From Acidimicrobiaceae bacterium (GTDB lineage: Bacteria > Actinomycetota > Acidimicrobiia > Acidimicrobiales > RAAP-2), in NCBI GenBank assembly GCA_003161255.1, contig PMOQ01000075.1:47042-111041 (forward strand): a DNA stretch of 64,000 nucleotides. The letters are read 5' to 3'. The position numbers and the translations under genes were made by a program. Shown here piece by piece: positions 38,291-47,242 of this stretch. The notes beneath the pieces were generated by a model that ran no database searches, was not told the origin of the DNA, and saw nothing but the letters and a program-made list of their open reading frames with translations. The first letter of the stretch is position 1; each line of letters opens with the position of its first letter.

Positions 38291-38573
38291 AGCCGAGTTG
38301 GTAACTGCCGAATTTGGGCGGGAGCAAAGCCCGAGACGCGAAGAGGGAGCGCCGAAGCGCTCCCATCATTCGCTGCCCGAGGAGGGGAGCGAGGAATTGT
38401 CCTCTTCGGTCGCACTGGACCCTCGTATTCCCGAACCTCGGGCGGTTTTCGGATCTCGGACGTTTTGTTGCGGGCTAGTTGAAGCTGTGTGCGATGACAA
38501 AACATTCCCGGATGCCATCCAGCAATACGAAGAGCAGGGCGCTACCCTCGGCGCAAACCGCCAGGAGGCCCCA

Positions 38574-38762
38574 ATGGAGAAGTTTGACAAACAAGGAAAG
38601 TGCCCTCAGGACGCGGGCAAATCAAAAAATGAATACCACAAGAACAACGGATCTGACCCCAACGGCATGCCCATGTGGTCATGCGCAGAGTTCGAGTTGC
38701 CACACATGCACCGCACCTGTAAGAGCTGTGGGTACGAGTGGGCTGAAGAGCTGCTGGCCTAG
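38574..38762 (+). CDS. Small zinc-ribbon-like protein
   Basis: MEKFDKQGKCPQDAGKSKNEY...CAEFELPHMHRTCKSCGYEWAEELLA. Confidence 0.45.
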   Translation: MEKFDKQGKCPQDAGKSKNEYHKNNGSDPNGMPMWSCAEFELPHMHRTCKSCGYEWAEELLA

Positions 38763-39013
38763 AGAGGCACCCCTTTGATTGCTCGGATCAGGGGATCTTG
38801 AGGTCAAGCCAGCTGATCATTTTGTCAGCGCACACGTCCCCTCGCGATGCTGGAAAAGCCTCGGCATCCGCGGCTCGAACAGTCACGATATGGTCTGGAA
38901 GTCAACGAGGCCGTTCACTCGGGAAAGGGTATAGGGTCGAGTCCACCTTCGACAGTGTGGGTTCGACAGGTCGGCTTGTGCTGGCCACGCACCTCGGAGG
39001 TAGCGATTACGCC

Positions 39014-39169
39014 ATGATCATCCTCGGCATAGTCCTTCTCATCATTGGGTTCATCGCCGCCGTACCTATCATTTGGTCGATCGGAGTCATCGTCCTTTTG
39101 ATTGGCCTGGTCTTCATGATCTTTGGAGCACTGGGACACGCCATCGGTGGCCGACGACACGTTTTCTAA
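39014..39169 (+). CDS. Small membrane protein (DUF6131-like)
   Basis: MIILGIVLLIIGFIAAVPIIWSIGVIVLLIGLVFMIFGALGHAIGGRRHVF. Confidence 0.65.
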   Translation: MIILGIVLLIIGFIAAVPIIWSIGVIVLLIGLVFMIFGALGHAIGGRRHVF

Positions 39170-39372
39170 ATTGTAGGTTCGCGACCGACCGGTCGAACTG
39201 CCTACGTGGAACACACCTGGCATTTCGATAAACCAACGGCGCGCTGATGCGATCGAGAGGCGAAGCACGTCGAAACGCGCCCTGCTCACGGAGCTCTCAG
39301 CGGACGGTCGGGGATCATCACTTCATCATTGGGATAAGCCTGCCAGCACCGAGCTCGACTTGTTGGAGCAGA

Positions 39373-40017
39373 TCAGTCCACGGGCTCAGATCGACGGCGA
39401 TGGTCTCCCAGGATGTCCTGACTGGCGAGGGACGCGGCTTGAGCGCGGTTGCGAACGTTGAGCTTGGCGTATAGGTGGCGTAGCTGGGTCTTGATGGTGT
39501 TCTCACTGACGTAGAGGTGGCCGCCGAGTTCGCGGTTCGTCATTCCGGTCGAGAGCAGGGACAAGAGTTCGCTTTCGCGTTCGGTAAGCCCGATCTCGCG
39601 CCCCGGCCAGCGCAGCGCTTCGTCGATCAGTTGGGAGCTTCGGGTCAGGACGACGCGTTCGCCGCGTGCGGCAGCGACGACGCCGTCAATGATCTCTTGG
39701 GTAGGTACAGCCTTGGAGATGAATCCTTGTGCGCCGGCACGCATGGCGTGACGCACCGCTCGGGTTTGGTCGGAGAAGCTGAATACCACGATCGCGCCGG
39801 TACGCGGGTTGGCCAAAAGATTACGCACGCGATTTCCGAGGCTTTCGACCTCTCCGTATGTGTCCAGCAGAGTGACATCGACCCGTCGCCTCGGTCCCTT
39901 CTTGATGTCGATTTCGACGACGTGGATCTCTCGTTCGCTCGGCTTGAGTAAGGCGCGGAGACCTTCCAGGACGATCTCGTAGTCGTTGACGAGAGCGACC
40001 TGGATCGGTTTTGCCAC
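39373..40017 (-). CDS. LuxR/NarL-family response regulator
   Basis: Receiver-like domain (VDVTLLD) and GLTERESELLSLLSTGMTNRELGGHLYVSENTIKTQLRHLYAKL. Confidence 0.85.
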   Translation of the reverse strand: MAKPIQVALVNDYEIVLEGLRALLKPSEREIHVVEIDIKKGPRRRVDVTLLDTYGEVESLGNRVRNLLANPRTGAIVVFSFSDQTRAVRHAMRAGAQGFISKAVPTQEIIDGVVAAARGERVVLTRSSQLIDEALRWPGREIGLTERESELLSLLSTGMTNRELGGHLYVSENTIKTQLRHLYAKLNVRNRAQAASLASQDILGDHRRRSEPVD

Positions 40018-40181
40018 CTCCAGAGTCTAAGACGGGCCACGAAGGCTCGGATCACCTAATCGGGTGATTGACCTGTCTAGCTTTTTCAATAAAGTTGAAT
40101 AAACGACCAATGTGGCCCGGATGCCGGTACCGCCGCGGGCTATCAAAGGAGTGGTAATACCCTCATCGATGAGAAAAACGA

Positions 40182-40970
40182 GTGGATATGCCCGGGGAAC
40201 ATCGAGCCGCCAATAAGGCGAGGGAGATTGAGGGCGGGTTCGTCGACTCGGACCCCACCTCCGAGCTGGCCGCCGACTTCTCCGAGACGGCGCGGATCTT
40301 GTTTGCCGCCGGCAGTGTCATCGACACCTTGGCTCAGGTCGTGGAGCTGGCCGTGACCACCATCGACGGCTGTGACTTTGCCGGCCTCTTTCTTCTCGAG
40401 AAGGAGGTGGTCACTTCCCCGGTGCACACCGACCCGATCGTGGACCAGATCGACGCTCTCCAGCACGAGACGGGCGAGGGACCCTGCCTCGACGCCATCG
40501 CCGACCGGCTTATCTTCTATGCCGACGACGTGGCCGACGACTCTCGCTGGCCCCGTTTCGGGCCCCAGGCGAGCGCAGCCGGGATACGGAGCGTGCTGGC
40601 TCTTCCATTGACCACCAACGGCAGCTTGGGAGCCCTCAACCTGTATGCCCGCTACCCGGCCGCGTTCGGCGTCGTCGACCGGGCCAAGGGGGTCATCCTG
40701 GCGTCTTTGGCTGGTCTCGCCGTCGCCGCCGCCCACTCCCACGAGGATGAGGAACTCCGGGCTGCCAACCTCAACGTTGCCCTGGCCAGTCGCGAAGTGA
40801 TCGGACAGGCCCAGGGGATCTTGATGGAGCGCGAGCGAATCTCCGCCGCTCAAGCCTTTGACGTCTTGCGTCGAGCGTCACAGCATCTAAACCGCAAGCT
40901 CCGAGACGTCGCCCAAGACTTCGTCGATACCGGCGACAGACCAGAGACAGGCCGACCTCGATCCTCTTGA
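40182..40970 (+). CDS. GAF-ANTAR domain protein
   Basis: GAF-like region then ASREVIGQAQGILMERERISAAQAFDVLRRASQHLNRKLRDVAQDFV. Confidence 0.85.
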   Translation: MDMPGEHRAANKAREIEGGFVDSDPTSELAADFSETARILFAAGSVIDTLAQVVELAVTTIDGCDFAGLFLLEKEVVTSPVHTDPIVDQIDALQHETGEGPCLDAIADRLIFYADDVADDSRWPRFGPQASAAGIRSVLALPLTTNGSLGALNLYARYPAAFGVVDRAKGVILASLAGLAVAAAHSHEDEELRAANLNVALASREVIGQAQGILMERERISAAQAFDVLRRASQHLNRKLRDVAQDFVDTGDRPETGRPRSS

Positions 40971-40979
40971 GCACGGGCC

Positions 40980-42392
40980 ATGGTCACGAACGGGCTAATG
41001 GCGAGAAAGCCTGAGGGAAAAGCCGGTTCGGCGTCGACTCGCGGCACTGGTGCTCGCGCATCAGCGCGCACATCGGAAGTCGATATCACCAAGGGCCGCA
41101 CCGGGCCGGTCTGGCGTCAGTACCTCCGAGCCATGGGACCGGGCCTGGTCACCGGAGCGTCCGACGACGACCCTTCGGGGATTGCCACCTACTCCCAGGC
41201 CGGGGCCCAATTTGGCTTCTCGTTCTTGTGGGCAGCCCTATTGACCTTGCCGTTGATGGCCGCGGTTCAGGAGATATGTGACCGCACTGCTCTGGCGACG
41301 GGCACCGGTCTCGGCGAGCTGGCCGTCAAGCGTTTCCAACGCGCTGGTCGAACAATCCTGGCGGTGCTCCTCGTTGCCCTCATCATTGCCAATGGTCTCA
41401 ACGTTGCCGCCGACCTGGTTGCTGTCGGCTCAGGGATGCAACTGCTCCACGCCGGACCGACGTGGCTCTGGGCGCTCTTGGCGGGCGCCCTGATCACCAC
41501 GCTGCTGGTTCTGGGCGACTTCGCCCGGATCGCGCTGGTCTTCAAGGTGCTCTGCGCCGCGCTGCTGGCCTATCTCGTCGTGGCGGTCCTCGTCACCCAT
41601 CAGTGGGGCAGCGTGCTCACCCACACCCTCATCCCCCATATCCAGTTCAACAAGGCCTATCTCGCCTTGCTGGTCGCGGTACTGGGCACGACCATCTCGC
41701 CGTACCTATTCTTTTGGCAGAGCGCCCACCGTCTCGAAGAGATGCGCGAGGAACCCGAAGGCGGGTCACAAGCCCAACCTCTCAAAGACCAGCCCACGAA
41801 ACGCGCGAAACGCAAGCAGTCCACCAGCCGGCTGGACGTGTTCGTCGGCATGACATTCTCCAATCTGGTCATGTTCGCCATCATCTTGGCGACCGCCGAG
41901 ACCCTTCATGCCCACGGCGACACCAGCGTCCAAAGCGCAGCCCAGGCTGCCGAGGCGCTCAAGCCCTTCGCCGGCCATTTCGCCAGCACAATCTTTGCGC
42001 TCGGCTTCATTGGCAGCGGGCTATTGGCCATCCCCGTGCTGGCCGGATCGGGCTCAGTCGGCATGGCCGGGCTCCTTGGCAAACATTGGGGGTTCTCCCG
42101 CTCCGTCCGCAAAGCCCCCGTCTTCTACGGCCTCGTTTTTGTAGGGACATTGGGGGGCACCGCGCTGAGCCTCCTGCACGTCAACCCGATCAAGTTGCTT
42201 GTCTTTGTGGCCGTCCTCAACGGGGTCATCGCCGCACCGTTTCTTTTTGTGGTCATGCGGGTATCGAGCAGCAAGCAACTCATGGGCGATTACGTGAACG
42301 GCAAGGCGGCCAAGATCCTCGGGTGGACTACCGCGGCGCTCATGGGTATCGCAGCCGTCGCCCTGTTCGCCACCGGAGGCGTCAGCCTCTAG
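40980..42392 (+). CDS. Nramp-family divalent metal transporter
   Basis: MGPGLVTGASDDDPSGIATYSQAGAQFGFSFLWAALLTLPLMAAVQEICDRTALATG. Confidence 0.92.
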   Translation: MVTNGLMARKPEGKAGSASTRGTGARASARTSEVDITKGRTGPVWRQYLRAMGPGLVTGASDDDPSGIATYSQAGAQFGFSFLWAALLTLPLMAAVQEICDRTALATGTGLGELAVKRFQRAGRTILAVLLVALIIANGLNVAADLVAVGSGMQLLHAGPTWLWALLAGALITTLLVLGDFARIALVFKVLCAALLAYLVVAVLVTHQWGSVLTHTLIPHIQFNKAYLALLVAVLGTTISPYLFFWQSAHRLEEMREEPEGGSQAQPLKDQPTKRAKRKQSTSRLDVFVGMTFSNLVMFAIILATAETLHAHGDTSVQSAAQAAEALKPFAGHFASTIFALGFIGSGLLAIPVLAGSGSVGMAGLLGKHWGFSRSVRKAPVFYGLVFVGTLGGTALSLLHVNPIKLLVFVAVLNGVIAAPFLFVVMRVSSSKQLMGDYVNGKAAKILGWTTAALMGIAAVALFATGGVSL

Positions 42393-42586
42393 TACCGGTC
42401 GCTGAGAAGTCCGGGCAGCGGAGGCACTCTGCCCTTCATGGCTCAGGCTGTCTCGAACGGCGCCGGGCCGCTACAACGGTCGCGAGGGGCTTTATTTTTC
42501 GGGGCCAGTGTGGACCCGCGTGACCCTGAGCATCAAGCATCGTCCCAGGACTACGGTCGGCATCGCTGACCGAAAGGGGAGCACAC

Positions 42587-42850
42587 ATGCCATCTGGAAG
42601 CAAGATGCCAGCTGCACCAGCGGGGCCCCCGCCGACCTCCGCCGAGCTATCGGACCGACACCGCGCGATGGCCGAGGAGCTTTTGGCGAGAGCGGCCAAG
42701 GCTGATCACGTCGACGCCGAAACGAGGCTCGCCGCCATGGCAACGGCGCATGCGACGCTGGCGACCAGCTACCTGGTGCTCGATATGTACGTGAAAGGAA
42801 AAGGATCGCTCAGCGTGCTAGAGGCGATCCCAGCGGGCACGACCGTTTGA
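42587..42850 (+). CDS. Small hypothetical protein
   Basis: Compact ORF, AELSDRHRAMAEELLARAAKADHVDAETRLAAMATAHATLATSYLVL. Confidence 0.35.
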   Translation: MPSGSKMPAAPAGPPPTSAELSDRHRAMAEELLARAAKADHVDAETRLAAMATAHATLATSYLVLDMYVKGKGSLSVLEAIPAGTTV

Positions 42851-42869
42851 CCGACCACTACGCCGACGC

Positions 42870-43061
42870 GTGTACAGCGAGCCGGGCCGGTGCTGGTGGA
42901 TTGTCCACGACGGCGAGGGCTCAGGCCGTCCGACGTTCTGCGAGGAGCCCGTCGTGTGGGCCGGGTCGACGAGGCTCAAGGGCGGTAAGCGCATCCCGGT
43001 GTGGAGCTGCGAGGGGCACCGAGAGGGTGTGCAGGGGGCGACAACGCTGCCACACCGGTAG
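42870..43061 (+). CDS. Small Cys-containing accessory protein; decayed paralogous copy near 44104-44270
   Basis: YSEPGRCWWIVHDGEGSGRPTFCEEPVVWAGSTRLKGGKRIPVWSCEGH. Confidence 0.5.
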   Translation: MYSEPGRCWWIVHDGEGSGRPTFCEEPVVWAGSTRLKGGKRIPVWSCEGHREGVQGATTLPHR

Positions 43062-43319
43062 GTTCGGCGGGCATGGACCGAGAGCCCCTGACTCCAGCAC
43101 AGCAAACAGAGGCACAGAAACACCTGACCATCATCTCGAACTCCATTACGGCCGCCCAGGGTCCCGTCGCGATGCGGAATCCTGAAGTTCGCAAGCGCGC
43201 GTGAGGGGTCTATTTCACGCACGAGGCAGCGCTCCGTCGGCTCCTCCCGCCGCAGCCCGAACCCCTCTGAAGCCCCCCGCGTCACCACCGAGGGGGGTCG
43301 AGGGAGTCACCCTGGGTCG

Positions 43320-43799
43320 TTAAGTCGGAAGGTCCTCCTCCCGAGCTTGCTTCTCTTGTTCGAAACGAGGCCCAACCACCGACTGCTCGTAATCACCGTT
43401 CGCCGCGGTGACGGCCTCTCCGACTTGGCGAACCGCGTCCTCGATCATCGGTTCCGGCACTTCCCACACCACTCGGTTCTGATAGACGCTGGGATGAAGC
43501 GTCGGTCGAGCAATCAGACTCACACCCCCGGCGATGTTCCAGCTGTAGCGCAGAAACGCAGCCGTCCAGAGATGGTCTGGCTGGGCACTCAGCCGAAAGA
43601 CGAGCGTGACGTTTCCGTGGTTACCGCCAGGCGGAACGGCGCGCTCCAGGATTTCGATCGGAGTCCATTCGTCCACAGGACGAGTCTCCCACCCCATTCG
43701 CCAGACAGCCCTACGAGGCCGCTGCGACCACCCGCCCGTCAGGTCGGGAATCGAGAGCGCGTAGTCGAGGCTACGCAGGTCAGTGGACCGAAGGACCAA
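43320..43799 (-). pseudogene. ORF whose N-terminus is a degenerate WhiB-like remnant
   Basis: VLRSTDLRSLDYALSIPDLTGGW resembles WhiB C(V)VRSxCLDYAL but lacks the cysteine. Confidence 0.4.
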
Positions 43800-44549
43800 A
43801 GGCGGGCTGAGGCGGCATCCTGCGGGCGTTCGGGCTCAGTGGTGGGAGATCACGTCTTCGTTAGTTGGCTACCGAGCACCTGATCGGCAGCGAACGCGAC
43901 GAACCCCGCGGCTATCCATACCGGCCAGGTGGTACTGAGGAAAGTCCCAGCAGATCGGGCCGCGGCAATGAGGGCGAAGATGAACATGACGAGTGCTGCA
44001 AGGGCGAATAGACGCCGCATTTTGGTCCCCCTATTTTCAGTGCAACAAGTGATGAGATTACGGGGCGGTAGGTTCCCTCCGGTGGACCACTAGGCCGAGG
44101 CCGTCTATTACGAGCCCGGTCGGTGCTCGCGGATGGTGTCGGCCACCCGGACCACTGTCCTGAGTCTGTCGTGTGGGGTGGTGACCACCGTCTCAGGGGC
44201 GGTAAGACGAATCCGCCGGGAGGCCACACAGCTCTTGTCGACGACCTCGGTGAGGCAAAGATGCGCGAGTACGGACCCAGGGCGTGGCCATGGACCGCGA
44301 CCAAGCTTCCGCCTACGCCCGCACCCACATCGCCGAGTACCTGGCCACCGTTGCCCCCGAGTCGACCTGACCCGAATCTCGGTTCGTTGTAACGACGGTG
44401 GCGGCGAGACCGTGGCGATGCTCCGCTGCGATGGGAACGTGAAATGGAAGGCTTGGCCTGGTGGGAGACCGCAAGAGCCACCGCGAGCGGGCCGAGCTTT
44501 TGCGCCGGGTGCTTGGTGCCTTCCGCTCGGAGGACGACGCCAGTCCGGC

Positions 44550-44790
44550 CGACCGGGTAGTGCGACGCAGGGTCGAAGGCGCTCGTGCCGCCCCAGATGC
44601 CCACCAGGGCCAGGGATCGCCAGCGCGTAGTCGAGGCACTTAGATCGGACCACGCAGCTGGCGCAGAGGGTCTTGGCGGCTCGAGTCCGGCGGCACCGTC
44701 CTGACCACGCAAAGGGAAGAGCCAATCCTTCGGGGCAGTGCGACACGCGCCTCTTGCCATCCACGTTGGCCGCTCGATGGGGGTGAGGTC
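44550..44790 (-). pseudogene. WhiB-family gene split over frames
   Basis: PTWMARGACRTAPKDWLFPL (frame a), LCASCVVRSKCLDYALAIP (frame b), GIWGGTS (frame a). Confidence 0.6.
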
Positions 44791-45032
44791 CGGGAGGTCA
44801 CCGGGCGTCATCAAGAGCCGCAGCAACTGCCGTCGCCGGGGTCCAAGCAGAGGCCGAAGGTAGCGACCGCGCGAGTTGGTGTCGGGGATGGTTGCGTGGT
44901 CACAGCCGTGGTCACAGACTCCGCATAACCGGCCGGGACTGACCATCACATGGCCATTGTGAACGCCGGTCCTGACACTCCCTGACCTGCGAAAACCGGA
45001 CTGGCCCGGGCCGGCCATCATGGGCCTGACGA

Positions 45033-45072
45033 GATTAAAAGTCCCCTGCTCTACCCGATGAGCTAGCGGCCC
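45033..45072 (-). repeat. Truncated tRNA-Lys 5' half; exact 40-bp direct repeat of 35057-35096 (candidate att site)
   Basis: GATTAAAAGTCCCCTGCTCTACCCGATGAGCTAGCGGCCC in both places. Confidence 0.92.
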
Positions 45073-45181
45073 ACCAGCAAGGTAACGCAACACGGTCTTG
45101 TCGGGTGTTGACCTGGTGTTTGTGTCGTTCGTCGTGCTGAGGGCGCAGATGGTGTGCAGACGTCAGGGGAGGGACAACACG

Positions 45182-45616
45182 GTGGCTTACTCGTCAGGGC
45201 CGATCGCCGATCTGCACCGATCGAGGACAACGCGTTGGTTGTCGGGATCCCTGGTTGCGGTCGCGTTCTTGTTGACGGGGTGCGGATCGAGCAGGCCGTC
45301 CGGCGCCAACGGATCGACAGCGGCGCGATCGGCGATCAACGCTTATGAGGCTGCGAACGGACCGGCAGCAGGGTCCTGGAAGATCACCCTGCAAACCTCA
45401 TCGGTCGACCCGAGCTACGTGCTCTTCAACATTGGGCGTGCCCCGGGACACGACATCCAAGACGGATATGGTTTCGCACACGAGACGTCGGGCACATGGG
45501 CGGTCGTCGGCTTCGGCTCCGCCGAGGTCGGATGTCCCCCGGGGGCGTCGGGCAACGCCGTCATTCCGAAGGCCGTCCTCAGCGGCTTCCGTCTTTCCTG
45601 CCCGACGTCGGGCTAG
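45182..45616 (+). CDS. Putative lipoprotein
   Basis: Lipobox VAVAFLLTGCGSS. Confidence 0.6.
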   Translation: MAYSSGPIADLHRSRTTRWLSGSLVAVAFLLTGCGSSRPSGANGSTAARSAINAYEAANGPAAGSWKITLQTSSVDPSYVLFNIGRAPGHDIQDGYGFAHETSGTWAVVGFGSAEVGCPPGASGNAVIPKAVLSGFRLSCPTSG

Positions 45617-45619
45617 GAA

Positions 45620-47131
45620 TCAGGCCGGCGGGACCGGCTGGGGTGGCGGTGGCCCGATGTAACGAGCGGTCGGCCGGATCAGCCGGTTGTCGGCCATCTG
45701 CTCCAACACGTTCACGCTCCACCCGATGGTCCGAGCCGCCGCGAAGGTGGGTGTGAACATCTCTCGCGGCACGCCACAGCTGTTCATGACCACGCCGGCA
45801 TAGAACTCGACGTTCGTGTAGAGCTCGCGGCCCGGCTTCAGCTCTGCGAGCACCCGAACAGCCGTTGTCTCAACCTCCATCGCGTAACCGACCAGAGATC
45901 CTCCGAGGTCCTGAGCAACTTGGCGCAGAAAGGTCGAACGCGGGTCTTCGGTCTTGTAGACGCGATGCCCGAAGCCCATCAACCGCTCGTTGTTCTCGAC
46001 CGCGCGGCGAAGCCAGGGTTCGGCGTTCTCCGGGGTCCCGATCGCATCCAGCATGTCCAGGGCCCGGCTCGGGGCACCCCCATGCAACGGGCCTGACAGG
46101 GCGCCTATGGCGCCGCAGATGGCGGCAGCCAGGTCGGCCTGGGTCGAGGTGATTACCCGGGCGGTGAACGTCGAGGCGTTGAACCCATGGTCGGTCGCGA
46201 TGATGAGGTACTGGTCGATCGCCCTCGCGTACGCGGGGTCGGGTTCCGTGCCAGTCATCATCCAGAGATAGTTGGAGGCGAACGAGAGATCGTCTCGCGG
46301 GGCGACAGGCTCGAGCCCGCTGCGGATGCGGTAGGCGGTGGCGAGAATCGTCGGGACCGCAGCGCATAGGGCCAGGGCCTCCGACCGAACGGTCTCGAGG
46401 TCGCCGTCCGACACGGGTTTCCAACCGAGCTCTGACCCGAACAACGAGACGCTCGTTCTCAGGACGTCGAGTGGACTTCCCGTCCGGGCGATCGCCGGGA
46501 GAAGCTCCGCCAAGCCAGAGGGCAGTGCGCGCATCGAGCGCACCTCGGTCCCGAATGCCTCGGCCTGCGTCCGGTCGGGGAGCTCGGCATTGAACAGCAG
46601 GTACCAGACGTCTTCGAAGCTGCGGGTCGCCGCGAGGTCGACGGCCGAGTATTGGCGGTAGTGGTAAAAGCCCTCGCGGCCGCGGACATCGCCGACCGTC
46701 GTGGTGGCGACGACAACGCCCTCGAGACCGCGTGGCGCGTCGGCTGCGTGTTCGCCGGCCGGCCGCAGGCTGGCCGCACCGAGAAGGTCCCGGATGGACA
46801 CGACGCCTATGAGGTCCTCTCCGTCGACCACGGGGAGGTGCCGGTAGTGGTGGTGAGTGAGACTTGCCCACGCAGCCGCGGCGTCCTCTTCCGGCCCCAG
46901 GGCGTCGGGGTTGGCGGTCATCCACAGCCCGACCGCATCGGTGACCGGGTCGACACCGGCGGCCGCGGCCCGGAGCAGGTCACGTTCGGTGAGGATGCCG
47001 GCGACCTTGCCTTGGTCGGTGACGACCAAGGAACCGATCTCGGCGCCGCGCATCGTCTCTGCGGCCTTGGACAGCGTCGCGTCGGTCCCGCAGGTAATGG
47101 CGGGAGCCGACATCAGGTCTCGTATCAACAT
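45620..47131 (-). CDS. Citrate synthase with N-terminal CBS-domain pair
   Basis: MLIRDLMSAPAITCGTDATLSKAAETM...ILTERDLLR...VVSIRDLL then citrate synthase GPLHGGAPSRALDML, GFGHRVYKTEDPR. Confidence 0.88.
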   Translation of the reverse strand: MLIRDLMSAPAITCGTDATLSKAAETMRGAEIGSLVVTDQGKVAGILTERDLLRAAAAGVDPVTDAVGLWMTANPDALGPEEDAAAAWASLTHHHYRHLPVVDGEDLIGVVSIRDLLGAASLRPAGEHAADAPRGLEGVVVATTTVGDVRGREGFYHYRQYSAVDLAATRSFEDVWYLLFNAELPDRTQAEAFGTEVRSMRALPSGLAELLPAIARTGSPLDVLRTSVSLFGSELGWKPVSDGDLETVRSEALALCAAVPTILATAYRIRSGLEPVAPRDDLSFASNYLWMMTGTEPDPAYARAIDQYLIIATDHGFNASTFTARVITSTQADLAAAICGAIGALSGPLHGGAPSRALDMLDAIGTPENAEPWLRRAVENNERLMGFGHRVYKTEDPRSTFLRQVAQDLGGSLVGYAMEVETTAVRVLAELKPGRELYTNVEFYAGVVMNSCGVPREMFTPTFAAARTIGWSVNVLEQMADNRLIRPTARYIGPPPPQPVPPA

Positions 47132-47242
47132 GGATCCCACAACCTCCAGTGCGCCGGGTCGGTCCCGAGTCGTTCTTCTCATTCTCCCTTTCGAGCGTGA
47201 TGCTGTAAACGTTGATCAAGTCAATGTAGATAGGATTGGCTC

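Noticed and set aside
39373-40017. The response regulator here as the DosR equivalent that reads the boxes
   Set aside because: Recognition helix SENTIKTQLRHL differs from DosR AEKTVKNYVSRL at DNA-contact positions, and the gene is in a separate island; not supported without more evidence.
41203-41218. GGGCCCAATTTGGC near the Nramp gene start
   Set aside because: Inside the coding sequence and fails the G at position 10 of the motif.
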